A DNA stretch of 64,000 nucleotides from Silene conica. Taxonomy: Eukaryota; Streptophyta; Magnoliopsida; Caryophyllales; Caryophyllaceae. The stretch is taken from assembly GCA_029255685.2 (NCBI GenBank), contig CM055312.2:51990202-52054201 (forward strand), given 5' to 3'. The notes beneath the pieces are model-generated. The model worked only from the letters and a program-made list of their open reading frames with translations. It had not been told where the DNA came from and ran no database searches. Both the position numbers and the translations under genes were made by a program. Positions 45,367-56,258 of the stretch are shown in pieces. The stretch's first letter is position 1. Each line of letters opens with the position of its first letter.

Positions 45367-46896
45367 GTTCGAGAGGCGATTGTAAACAGAGAACCAACAT
45401 TCATGATGGTAGTCCAGGACGTGGGGAGTCGTGAGGTCGAGAACAAAGGGAATAGCCGTGAGGTACTTGATGTTGTAGAAACGAACATTCAAAAGGACTG
45501 TCTAGAGGAGGGCTCGTATATTCAGAAAGATAAACCAAAAGAAGAAGATTCGTTTATAGAAGAAAACCTTGATGTTGTTAATGTTGATAAAGGGGACGAG
45601 CAAGAGGGTGAGAGGACCCTTGTTGATAATCCAAGTATAGGTAATCAAGGTTTATTTCAAGATCCATCCAAGGCCGAGACAACCATTGTTACTAACCTAA
45701 CGTTGGAAATGTTAGACGGTGGGGAAGTTCGGAGTAACAAGGGTAACGATAATGGTGACGGTAATAATCAAAGTAAATCTGATTTTTTGCCTATGTTGAT
45801 CAGGGAATCCATGTATAATATAGTGGCCAGAGACCGTCATATCAACACGTCGGGTTCATTAGCTATTGTTGAAAGTGATGATAAGAATTCGTGCCAAATA
45901 TGGAATGCTAGTCTTATGTTCATTAGAAGTATCACTACTGGATTCCAAGCGACCTGCTTTATTCTAAGTTTACCTATGCGAATAAAGGAGGTTGGTAAGG
46001 GAGTACATGGTAGAGGTTCTAACCCATTGCTAAGCTCTAATCCTATGATGATTAAAGGTAAGGTTGCTATACCACAAACAATTCATTCTGTTCATAATCT
46101 ATTTGTGCAAGAAAAATGGATTAATGGAGGAAACGTGGGAAGGACAAAGCAGAAGCGTAAACCGAGTTGGATTGAAGACCATAGAAGTCGTAAAAAAATT
46201 GCTACTATACAGGAAACTGTGGGATTACCTAGTCTTGTTATTACAATGGTGGTTCGACTTGTAAGATGTAATTTTGATCCAGGTGACATCACCTACAATC
46301 TAAAACCATTGTCCATAAACAAGCCTAAACTTTCTAAGTCCGAGAAGGAAAGCTTCTTTGTAACTATGGGGAAGGACGAAGGGGTTAGTGGAGAGGACGA
46401 GGGGTTGGAGGAGGAGCACGGTAGTCAAGAGAGTCATGGTGATTGCGTGACTATTACAAGGGAATTAGGACTTGTGTCACGAGAGGATAAGAGGTCCGCG
46501 GGTTTGGTTGAGATCCACGAAGGTCATGGTGGGTGTGAAGGGTTACCGAGTGGACTGGAATTGCCAAAGGAGGGTTGCATAGGTTTGGTGAGGCACGGGA
46601 GTCGTGAGGAATCTAAAACTGTGGGTTTGGTTGAGCACGAGAGTCACGGGAAGACTAGGACCGTGTGCTTGGTTGGCCAAAGGGGTCACGGTTTGATAAG
46701 GCCCAAAGCTAGTTTGTCGAAGGCTAATAGCGGATTGCTCGGAATTAATTTGAGGTCAAATTCTCAAAAACAAGGAGAGTATGATGCGGGAGCATTAGCC
46801 TCAAGAAAAGAATTACGTCCAAGGACTAAACTTGATCATAAGATGTTTGAATTAGGGTCAATACGTATATTCAAGTTAGCTTGGAAGGTGTGTTGA
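45367..46896 (+). pseudogene. Gypsy family 2 internal region 2: long open frame of the gag-protease tail type
   Basis: A long open frame runs from LTR2 into LTR3 without a stop. The part up to about residue 320 is acidic and unlike known domains. Then comes DITYNLKPLSINKPKLSKSE, matching the sister KSTYHLQPLSIKKSKPPDSK, and a Gly-rich tail of degenerate units such as GLVEHESHG, GLVRHGSRE and GLVEIHEGHG, ending RPKASLSKANSGLLGINLRS in common with the sisters. Gag core, zinc knuckle and DSGS protease are missing. The frame extends 38 codons into LTR3. It is a deleted family member; I know no function for the tail. Confidence 0.7.
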
Positions 46897-47799
46897 AAGA
46901 GCAAGGGAAGCTTCCAAGAAACTTTGATGGGAATTGTGGCCACCGTCCAAAACCGTAGACGTGTGATTTCCACACGTTACTACTAGTATTATAATTAGGG
47001 TTATTATTTAGTCTTAATTTTATTTATGTTTAAGTTTAATTAAGCTTGTTACAAGTTTGTTATAGTTAGTTATAATAAGTTTGTTACAAAGTTAGTTAAG
47101 TTAGTTAAGTTTGTTATTAGGTTGTTAGGTTGTTAGGAGTTAGTTACAACCTAAACTAGTTTATATAATTTTATGAATAAGGATTTATTTTAATCCATTA
47201 GGATAGAAAATAGGAAACCTAGTCTAGGAAGAACTCAAGCCTATTGGCCGAGTGTTTCTAGTCGTGTGGTTTGTGTCGTGTGGTTTCCTTAGTTGTGACG
47301 GATGTCCTTACTATAAATAGGCATCCTTAGTTATTGTTAAAATCAGTTTATGAATTATTATTATTCAGTGCAAACTTAAAACCAAAGTATCTGTGTGAGC
47401 TTTACAAATTATTGATTCAGTATCTTAGTGAGCTTAGTCTTTAGGTTTAATCGTGGATTCGATTAAATTGCAAAATAATCAAATCTTCTTGGATTGGAGG
47501 CGAGATTATTAACTATCCTTCTAGAAACCATTAACAATCTTTCATAATCCATCAACGTTCACAACTTGATTCGTGTGCCATACACGACCGTTCACCACCG
47601 TCACCACCAATCACCATCGTCATCATCACCGAGCACTATCACCATCACCATCGTTGATCATCATCATTCATCTTTCATTATTTGTTGTTTACGTTATTAT
47701 TTATCCTAATTCGTGATATTTCACAAGTGTTATTATTCCGCTGCAACTTTAGTATTCTTGTTAATCGTCTTATTTGATTATCTTGAAGAATACGCATCA
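46782..47799 (+). mobile_element. Gypsy family 2 LTR3
   Basis: This 1018-bp LTR has ends TGATGCGGGAGC and ATACGCATCA, with a purine tract before it. It is followed by AATTGG, the first bases of the family's primer-site context, and then by a 25-bp spacer to an inverted LTR. Confidence 0.9.
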
Positions 47800-47824
47800 A
47801 ATTGGTCTAATGCGTTATCCCAAT
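47800..47824. other. 25-bp spacer between two LTR 3' ends (tail to tail)
   Basis: The spacer starts AATTGGT and ends CCAAT. Both ends therefore carry the first bases that normally follow the LTR 3' end (AATTGGTATCAGAGC), but neither primer site is complete. Confidence 0.85.
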
Positions 47825-48888
47825 TGATGAGTATTCTTCACGATAATCAAATAAGACAATCAACAAGAATACTAAAGTTGCAGCGGAATAATAAAACTTG
47901 TGAAATATCACGAATTGGAATAAATAAATAACGTAAACAACAAATAGCGAAAGATGAATGATGATGATCAATGATAGTGATGGTGATGATGCTCGGTGAT
48001 GATGATGGTGATGCACGGTGGTGACGGTAGTGGACGGTCGTGTATGGCAAACAAATCAATGTTGTGATCGTAGATGGAATATGAAAGATTGATGGAACGA
48101 TGTATTATATGTATTGTGAATGATTTGTAGAAGGATAGTTAATAATCTCGCCCTCCAATCCAAGAAGATTTGATTATTCTGCAATTTAATCGTATCCATG
48201 ATTAAACCTAAAGACTAAGCTCACTAAGATACTCAATCAATAATTTTTAAAGCTCACACAGATACTTTGGGTTTTAAGTTTGCACTCAATAATAATAATT
48301 CCTCAACTGATTAAAATAATAACTAAGGATGCCTATTTATAGTAACGACACCCGTCACAAAATAGGAAAGCCTACACGAGTAGAATACTCGGCCATCCAC
48401 ACGACTCAACCCTAGATTCCTTTCCAAATTAGGAATCCTACTTCTATTCTAATGGATTAAATAAATCCTTATTAATTTACAAGATAAAAATAAAAAGATT
48501 AGGTTGTGACTAACTCCTAACAACCTAATAACAAACTCCTAACAAACTTAACTAACTTTAACTAACTTTGTAACAAACCTATTATAACTAAATATACCAA
48601 CTTTGTAACAAACTTAATTAAACTAAACATAAATAAAATAAGACTAAATAATACTAATACTAATAGTACTAGAACCATGTGGCACACGTCCCAATGTGAC
48701 GTGGAACGGTCTCCAACGAGCCACTACGTTGGCTAACCACCAACGAGCCATCTTGTGCTATGCCTTGTTCTTTCAATACGTCCTGCCAAGCCAATTTAAA
48801 AATATGTATCGAACCCAACTCAAACATTTTGAGCTCTCGTTTAGGTCGTGGATCACGACTCTTTCTCCTAACCCATGCTCCCGCATCA
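47825..48888 (-). mobile_element. Gypsy family 2 element B, 3' LTR (LTR4)
   Basis: This 1064-bp LTR on the minus strand starts TGATGCGGGAGC at 48888 and ends ATACTCATCA at 47825 (one base differs from the usual ACGCATCA). The purine tract AAAAACAAAGGGAGTA precedes it. The minus-strand frame 48669-49385 runs 220 bp into it. Confidence 0.92.
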
Positions 48889-49385
48889 TACTCCCTTTGT
48901 TTTTGAGAATTTGACCTCAAAATTAAATCGAGTAATCCACGCTTAGCCTTCGACAAGCTTGCCCTTGACGTTACTGGACCACGACTCCTTTGATCAACCA
49001 AACTCACGCCCCTAGGACCCCCGTGACCTTCGAACTCAACCTCGCCCACGGCCTTAGCATACCCGCGGCGTCCGTGCTCCACCAAACCTACGCAACCCTC
49101 CTTTGGAACACCCTCACACCTGCCATAACCTCCGTGGATCGCATCCAAACCAAACGGTCGTACCTCCAACCCCTCGGTTCCCTTACTAGCCCCCCCATCT
49201 TCTCCAAAAATTGCAACCAAGCTCTCCCTTTTGGAATCGGGTGGTTTAGATTTTTTTATAGATAACGGTTGGAGATGGTAAGTGGATTTCCCTTTAGTCA
49301 CGCTATACACGTTGGTCCTCCCATCATGAACAACGTTCCTATCAAATTGGCACGGCCTACCAAGAAGTATGTGACATGCACACAT
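48669..49385 (-). pseudogene. Element B protease-RT linker and Gly-rich C-terminal tail
   Basis: This 238-residue frame continues the gag-protease frame of 49440-50762 after one stop. It starts with CHILLGRPCQFDRNVVHDGR, the conserved linker between protease and RT in gypsy polyproteins, then TYHLQPLSIKKSKPPDSKRE. Where RT should begin there is instead a tail with Gly/Glu/His units (GLVEHGRRG, EVEFEGHGG) and RASLSKAKRGLLDLILRSNS. The last 73 codons lie inside the 3' LTR. The element therefore ends its coding capacity right after the protease linker and makes neither RT nor integrase. Confidence 0.85.
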
Positions 49386-49439
49386 AGGTACAACGTCACA
49401 CCATAACTTATCCTCATAAGGCCCTATATTGAATGCTAT

Positions 49440-50762
49440 TTAGGTTTGCTTCTCAACCCGCACCCCTTGGTCTCCATCTAACCACTGAATTTTATAGGGT
49501 TTGTCCCTAGCCCTAATGGTCAATTCCAACTCCGACACTAAGGTTTTGGATACGACATTTGTGCATGAACCACTATCTATCATTAAGTCGTACTTCTTCC
49601 CCTCAACCTTACATCTCGTATGGAACAAATTCTCCCTTTGCTCCTCCTCTTTTGTAGTAGCCTCCATATCTAGAGTTCTAACAACCAAACACTCCACATC
49701 GCTTTCACTCTCAGCCTCTACCTCCAAATTTTCTTCCTTTACCTTTTCAACTTCGACCTCAGGCATAACAAAATTAGGAACCATACCTTGTAGTTCTTGA
49801 ATGGTTAAGATCCTCTTTTGTGGGCAATCTATCGCAATGTGACCATAGCCTTGACACCTATAACATCTTCTTATGGTGCTCCCTTTAGGATCAAGAATAG
49901 TAGTCTTTGTTACGTCCCTTCCCTTGCCGGCGACTTCCTCTTTGACCGTTTCCTTCGCCTTAGATGAGGCGTTGACGGTTGATGATGTTGAGCCTTCACC
50001 GACTCTTGTGCTTTTATTATAGATACTTGTTTTCCTTGCCTTGTTGTGCCTCTCAAACTTCAAGGCTATCCTGCACACATCATTATAGTCATCATAGTTT
50101 TGAACCTCAACCCTTGAAGTTAGGGTTGGTGATAAACCACAAATAAATCTAGCTACTTTTAACTCCTCCCTCTCATCAAGGTCACATACAATAATCATTC
50201 TTTCAAACTCCCTAATGTATTCTGAGACGGTCATATTATCTTGCGATAAAGAATGGAGCTTAAAGTAGTTTTCTTGATCATAGTCCCTTGGTAGGAATCT
50301 CTTCATCATATGTTTCTTTAATTTTGACCAAGACTTGATCTTTTCCTTGTGTTGCTTCTTCCTTTGTTTCTTCAGATTTTCATACCAAAGTGAAGCATAC
50401 ATGGTAAGTTTTAATATGGCAACCTTGAATTGTTTCCGGTCATCATATTCCTTGTATTTAAAGACTCGTTCAGTTTGTTTTAGCCAATCCAAGAAATCCT
50501 CCTTATCCATGTCACCCTTGAACTCAGGAATATCTAGTTTGAGACCACGATCGTCGTCGTTTTTATCCCAAACTCGACCCTTAGGTTCGTCATCCTCCTC
50601 GGATTCGCTAACCCTGGATGATGATTCCCCCGTTCTCTTGTTACCTCCCTTTGTCATCATGGACTTAATGAGGTATTTAAGTTCTTGCATCTCGGCCTTA
50701 AGTTCGAGATGATTTCCTTCCCATGGTTTCTCTCCCCTTTCTCCGTCACTAGTATTCACCAT
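49440..50762 (-). CDS. Gag-protease polyprotein of gypsy family 2 element B
   Basis: This uninterrupted 440-residue frame starts MVNTSDGERGEKPWEGNHLE 54 bp after the primer site. Residues ~75-230 form a Retrotrans_gag capsid core (DFLDWLKQTERVF, ASLWYENLKKQ, LPRDYDQENYFKLHSLSQDN, VARFICGLSP). The zinc knuckle CYRCQGYGHIAIDC (about residues 305-318), which binds genomic RNA, has the classic CX2CX4HX4C spacing. The retropepsin loop is MIDSGSCTNVVS (about residue 396). It stops at VRVEKQT; the sister copies and the frame beyond indicate a larger original polyprotein, so the last part of the protease is cut. It is the best-preserved Gag of this family in the window and could form particles for non-autonomous copies. 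Confidence 0.88.
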   Translation of the reverse strand: MVNTSDGERGEKPWEGNHLELKAEMQELKYLIKSMMTKGGNKRTGESSSRVSESEEDDEPKGRVWDKNDDDRGLKLDIPEFKGDMDKEDFLDWLKQTERVFKYKEYDDRKQFKVAILKLTMYASLWYENLKKQRKKQHKEKIKSWSKLKKHMMKRFLPRDYDQENYFKLHSLSQDNMTVSEYIREFERMIIVCDLDEREELKVARFICGLSPTLTSRVEVQNYDDYNDVCRIALKFERHNKARKTSIYNKSTRVGEGSTSSTVNASSKAKETVKEEVAGKGRDVTKTTILDPKGSTIRRCYRCQGYGHIAIDCPQKRILTIQELQGMVPNFVMPEVEVEKVKEENLEVEAESESDVECLVVRTLDMEATTKEEEQRENLFHTRCKVEGKKYDLMIDSGSCTNVVSKTLVSELELTIRARDKPYKIQWLDGDQGVRVEKQT

Positions 50763-50815
50763 TGTAGTAAAATTCCCAAGAACCTCATATAAGAAAAATT
50801 AGACCAAGAGTCGAA

Positions 50816-50827
50816 GCTCTAATACCA
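50816..50827 (-). other. Primer binding site, element B
   Basis: The minus strand reads TGGTATTAGAGC, one base different from the tRNA-Met complement TGGTATCAGAGC, three bases after the LTR end. Confidence 0.85.
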
Positions 50828-50830
50828 ATT

Positions 50831-51897
50831 TGATGCGTATTCTTCAAGATAATCAAATAAGACGATCAACAAGAATACTAAAGTTACAGCGGAATAATAA
50901 TACTCGTGAAATATCACGAATTAGGATAAATAAATAACGTAAACAACGAATAACGAAAGATGAATGATGATGATCAACGATGGTGATGGTGATGATGCTC
51001 GGTGATGATGACGATGGTGATCGGTGGTGACGGTGGTGAACGGTAGTCGTGTATGGCACACGAATCAAAGTTGTGATCGTAGATGGAATATGAAAGATTG
51101 ATGGAACGATATAATGTATGTTTTGTGAATGATTTGTAGAAGGATAGTTAATAATCTCGTCCTCTAATCCAAGAAGATTTGATTAATCTGCAATTTAATC
51201 GAATCCACGATTAAACCTAAAGATTAAGCTCACTAAGATACTCAATCAATAATTTTAAAACTCACACAGATACTTTGGGTTTTTAAGTTTGCACTCACTA
51301 GTAATAATTCATGAACTGATTTAAACAATAACTAAGGATGCCTATTTATTGTAAGGACACCCGTCACAAAATAGGAAAGCCTACACGAGTAGAATACTCG
51401 GCCATCCACACGACTCAACCCTAGATTCTTTTCCAAATTAGGAATCCTACTTCTATCCTAATGGATTAAATAAATCCTTATTAATTTAAAAGATAAAAAT
51501 AAAAAGATTAGGTTGTAACTAACTCCTAACAACCTGATAACAAACTCCTAACAAACTTAACTAAATTTAACTAACTTTGTAACAAACCTATTATAACTAA
51601 ATATAACAACTTTGTAACAAACTTAATTAAACTAAACATAAATAAAATAATACTAAATAATACTAATACTAATAATACTAGAACCGTGTGGCACACGTCC
51701 CAAGGTGACGTGGACCAGCCTTCAACGAGCCATGACGTTAGCTAACCACCAACGAGCCATCTTGTGATATACCTCGTTCTTTTAATACGTCTTGCCAAGC
51801 CAACTTAAATATCTGTATTGAACCCAACTCGAACATTTTTAGCTCCTGTGTAGGTCGTGGGTCACGACCCTTCCTCCTAGCCAATGCTCCCGCATCA
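50831..51897 (-). mobile_element. Gypsy family 2 element B, 5' LTR (LTR5)
   Basis: This 1067-bp LTR on the minus strand has ends TGATGCGGGAGC (at 51897) and ATACGCATCA (at 50831). It is highly similar to LTR4. Its TATA region reads ACAATAAATAG where the sister LTRs have ACTATAAATAG. It ends four bases before the Athila-like LTR, again head to head. Confidence 0.92.
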
Positions 51898-51901
51898 TAT
51901 T

Positions 51902-53367
51902 TGATGTGTGCTTATTTTATGCCGTTTTTGGCATCATTGGCACGCATTTCTATGCATTTTCATGCACTTTACGTGCCATTTTCCCCCCTTTTTCTTCCTT
52001 TGGTATATTTTTTGTTATTTTGCAGGAATTATGCGAAATTTGAAGAAACCATGCCTTTTCTGTCCATTTTAAGCTCTTTTAGAAGATGAAGCAAGTCAAG
52101 GAGTCCCATAGCCCCGATTTTGCAGTACCAGGCTTAAAGGAACGGTAACCGAGGCAAAGACGAAGGTCAAAAGCAAGAAAGAAGCGAAAAAGAAGCAGTG
52201 TATCTGTCATCTACTCGATCGAGTAAACACCAAAGCTCGATCGAGTGGATGCAGGAGGAGAAAGCCTCGATCGAACAGTGTGATACTCGATCGAGGAGTC
52301 TGCAGGAAGGACCCAACCTTCGAGGTTCCCAGAGTTACTCGATCGAGCAGTTGCCAGCTCGAAGTTACTCGATCGAGCACTTTTTGAAGAACAGCTACTC
52401 GATCGAGTGGTTCAGTCACTCGATCGAGTAACTCACTTAAGCGTACCGGATTTGTTATTTCCGTTTTTAGGTTAAGATTTTGAGGGTTAACCTAATCCAT
52501 ATTTAAGGATTAGGTTAGTATTCACTTGGAGTATTCACTTTGGAGCAAACACTTTTCATCAGACACTTTTACATTTTTTAGCAGTCACTTAGTTCTAAAC
52601 AGTTTATTTAGGGTTTCTTCCATTTTCAAGCATCAGATCCTGTTCTTTCCTTCTACCATTACTGTAATTCATTTCTCTACTTTATTTATTGTTCTTGTTT
52701 TTCGTCGTTTTATGATTTATAGCAATTTACCTTTATTTACTATGTTGAATGTTGTTGTTATCGTTGTTGTTAGTTTAGTTCCCCAAAGCATGAGTAACTA
52801 ATCCCCATAATATGTTAGGATGAAGGAACTCGCGGTATTTATGTCGTAGGAATTGCATGTTAGTCGTCCTTACGACGAAGTTCACCCATAAACAATATAT
52901 TTATAAAACTTGTCGATTGAGTGCACGCAGGAGACCAGTTTACCTAGTAAAACCTTACCTGGATTGAAAGATTGGTAGGTAGGCTTGTTTAGGTTGATTT
53001 ACGTAACCTATCTAGAGATCTAAAGATTGATAGGGGAGTCCATGGGTGATTTCAGACCGAAAGGATATTAATCGTTCCCACTTCGTTGTTGTATCGACTG
53101 ACCTAATCTCCATGTGACATTAATTACCGCGACAACCTGAATCCTGATATATTCTCTTTTTATTGTTTGAAACTCGTTTTTATCATCTTTATCTTAAGTT
53201 CTTTTTATATCCGTCTTAGTTTTAATCTCAAACAAAACTCCCCAATTTTGTGACCTATAGACTGACCTTTACTTAAGACCATGTCTCCCTGAGGAATTCG
53301 ACCCTACTTCCACTAGCTTCTAGTTAGTAGACCTAGGTTATCTTTGGTGCATAAACAACACGCATCA
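51902..53367 (+). mobile_element. Athila-like element 1, 5' LTR
   Basis: This 1466-bp LTR starts TGATGTGTGC and ends CACGCATCA, followed by AATTT and the Athila-type primer site. It contains a cluster of CTCGATCGAG palindromes (52214-52428). A TATTTAAG box near 52500 may be the promoter. It shares its start and several blocks (GACCGAAAGGATAT, TTCGACCCT) with the LTR of element 2, so the two are diverged sisters. Confidence 0.88.
52214..52428. repeat. CTCGATCGAG palindrome cluster, LTR of Athila-like element 1
   Basis: Eight sites occur in 215 bp, seven of them exact CTCGATCGAG, with 20-50 bp spacing. The spacers are not repeated, so this is not a simple tandem array. Confidence 0.95.
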
Positions 53368-53372
53368 AATTT

Positions 53373-53390
53373 TGGCGCCGTTGCCGGGGA
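53373..53390 (+). other. Primer binding site, Athila-like element 1
   Basis: TGGCGCCGTTGCCGGGGA lies five bases after the LTR end. This is the well-known primer site of Athila/Tat gypsy elements. Confidence 0.92.
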
Positions 53391-53492
53391 GGCAATAGGT
53401 TTTAAGTTTTTTGTTAGTTTATTATTGTTTTTGTCTTAAGGAATTTCTTTTAATTCCTTAAGACCGTTCTTATTCTTTTCTCAGTGCTGTGT

Positions 53493-56258
53493 ATGCCCAG
53501 GTCTTCCAGGTACGAATTAGTTGTTGCTAATCCGGAACCGGAAAGAGCTTTCAGACGCCGCATAAGAGAAAGAAGAAGGGCGAGTCAGGAAGAAGTCTTG
53601 AGTATTCCTGAACCAGTTACTGTTGAGCCAGTCAACCAAATTTTAAGAATGCCGAACATCGCGAGCCATTCCGAACCGAAAGCTGACTCTATTCCAAAGG
53701 GTTTCACTCTCCTTGCTGATGAGGCCGGGAACACATTCGACATTCGACCATCCTATATTAATCTGGTCGAGAGGAATATGTACCGGGGCACAGCGGGAGA
53801 GGACCCGAGGAAGCACATGGAGATCTTTACAGACTACTATTCCACCATTCCAACATCTCTGACAGTCACGCAAGATAAGATAAAGGAAGTCCTTTTTCCT
53901 TTCTCTTTATCCGACGGGGCTAGAGAATGGTACCGGGATTTGGATAGGGAAGCTGCGGAGATCACTAATTGGAAGTCCCTAGCTCTGGCCTTCTACAAGA
54001 AGTACTACCCACCCTAGAAGACTAATGCTCTCCGTTCCCAAATTACAAACTTCAAACAGTTTGGGACGGAGAACTTACATGAAGCTTGGACCAGATTCAA
54101 GAAGATCGTGAGAGCATGTCCTCACCGTGGTTTCCAACCATGGTTTATCATCAACCAGTTTTATAACGGGTTGTTTAATGACCACCGAGCCATCCTGGAT
54201 GCTGCTGCAAAGGGGAGGTTCCAAAAGGAGACCGAGGACGATAAAGGGTGGAGTATTATTGAGGAAATGGCAAATCATTGTGCAGAGTATGTAAATTCGA
54301 GATCCGGGAATAGAACAGTGGCCAGAATTAATACTGAGGGTGTTGAGGCTAAACTTGACAAACTGGCTGCAAGGTTTGACCTTTGGGACAAACAACAAGA
54401 GGGTGGTCAACAGACGGTTCACCTATTGCAAAAAGGTGAACCATTGATGTGTGAGTGTTGTGGAGGTGCTAGGCATTCCGCTATTGAATGCCTAGCCGAG
54501 AAAGAGCAAGTGTTTTCCTTCCAACAGTTTCGTCAGGGAGGAAACTTTTATAACCAGAACCATGTTCACCCTAACCTAAGGTGGACTAGTCAAAATGTGC
54601 TCAACCCAACCCCACCACAACAACAAACATATATCCTCCCTCACCGCAACCAAAATAATTTCCAGAAGCCACCCCAATTCCAACTGTCACAAGTCGGTGC
54701 TTCCTCATCTGGAGGAAATTCAGAAATTGGAGAGTTGAAAACTCTAGTTCAGTCCTTGGCATCCCAAATGCAAGCTGGGAATGCGTCCATTAAGTTGCTG
54801 GAGTTGCAAATCGCTCAACTGGCGATCAAGAAATCATCACGACCCCAAGGGCAACTACCCTCTCAAACCGAACAACGCAATGAGACCATTAACATGGTGA
54901 GGCTGAGGAGTGGGCGTGAGTATGAGGGACCGAGGATGAGAGTTGCTGATCAGAATGGTGAGGAAACCAGAGTCGAAGAGGCTGTTAGCGGAGATGTGTT
55001 CGATCGAGCAGTTGACAGAGCTCGATCGAATGAAAACCAGGAAGAATCACTCGATCAAGGAGTTGTCAGAGCTCGATCGAGTGAGGTTGACAAAGAGGCC
55101 CTCGATCGAGCAGTAACACTTGCTCGATTGAGCATAGCAGAAGAGGAGATCACTCGATCGAGTGATCCCATGGCAGAAAACACTCGATCGAGTGTTCTTG
55201 AAAAAAGAAGAGAAAGGCGTGAGCTGGAGCAGGCAGAATACAAGAAGCAAAGGGCGGGACTTTGAGCTGATATGAGAGATATCCCGTACCCGTCTAGATT
55301 GGTGGAGAAAGAGTTCGCAAAATTCGCAGATACGCTGCGGGAGTTGAAGGTACACGTTCCTTTTCTGGAGTTATTGCTTAAGGTACCTTCCTATTTAAAG
55401 TTTATGCGTGATATATTGATGCGCAAGCGTACCGTTGATGTGAGTGAGACCGTGGCCTTGACGGAGGAATGCTACGCGTTCCTCCAAAATAAGACCCCAC
55501 CTAAGCTAGCCGGCCCAGGAAGCTTCTCTATCCCGTGTCAGATAGGAACCCATGTCATAGACAATGCTTTATGCGACCTAGGGGCGAGTGTTAGTGTGTT
55601 ACCCCTATCGTTAGCAAGTAAACTAGGTTTTTCAAAGTTTAAATGTACTAACATGACGGTCCAGATGGCTGACCGTAGTGTATCAAGACCTTTAGGCATC
55701 CTAGAGGACATTCTTGTGCAAACAGGAGAGTTTTTCATACCTGTTGACTTTGTGGTCCTTGATATACCTGAGGATTCATATACACCGATCATCTTGGGTG
55801 GACCTTTTCTGCACACTGCGAAGGCAGTGATAGACGTAGGTACTAAGACACTGACCTTCCAGGTTGGTGGCGAAGACCTAATCTTTAGGCAGTTGAGTAC
55901 GTCACGGTCGCCCATGTCTGTTGTCTCGTGTTATTCCATGACTGATGATATATCTGCAGATTTAGAATTTTTAGAACTAACTCCTCTGCCTCAGTTTGAG
56001 AGCAAGATAGAAGACGATTTCCTGGTCATTACTGATGCAGATACAGAACCGGACTACAACCCAGATGGTTGGGGTTGGCTAGCACTGCAGAACAGAAAGA
56101 AGAATCCTCACGGACCGAAGCCACAGAAGAAGAGACCGCAATATGTCATGACATACAATCCAATTGATAACTCCGTCGTTTGGAAGATGAGAGAAGAAGT
56201 TGATGTCACAACTGCGGAAGGGAGTTTCGCTAGTCAGGAGCCCAGTCTTGGGCAATAA
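53493..56258 (+). pseudogene. Gag-protease of Athila-like element 1 (two in-frame stops)
   Basis: One reading frame starts at ATG 53493 (MPRSSRYELVVANPEPERAF) and runs to 56258, interrupted by TAG at 54015-54017 in the conserved KKYYPP.KTNALRSQ block and TGA at 55263-55265. It shows the Gag core (PFSLSDGAREWYRDLDREAA, PHRGFQPWFIINQFYNGLF), the zinc knuckle CECCGGARHSAIEC and the Athila-type protease CDLGASVSVLPLSLASKLG, then VDFVVLDIPEDSYTPIILGG. It parallels the intact 963-codon frame at 60076-62964 throughout. The linker between Gag and protease (55000-55192) carries the element's CTCGATCGAG palindromes as codons. Neither RT nor integrase follows. Confidence 0.9.
55000..55192. repeat. CTCGATCGAG palindrome cluster inside gag-protease, element 1
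   Basis: Eight sites, four exact, lie within the coding frame. They are read in different codon phases, giving both LDRA/VDRA and ARSS/TRSS peptides. Confidence 0.92.

Noticed and set aside
52214..52428. CRISPR-like array because of regularly spaced short repeats
   Set aside because: The repeats are 10-bp palindromes with uneven spacers, inside an LTR of a plant retrotransposon, and no cas-like gene is present.
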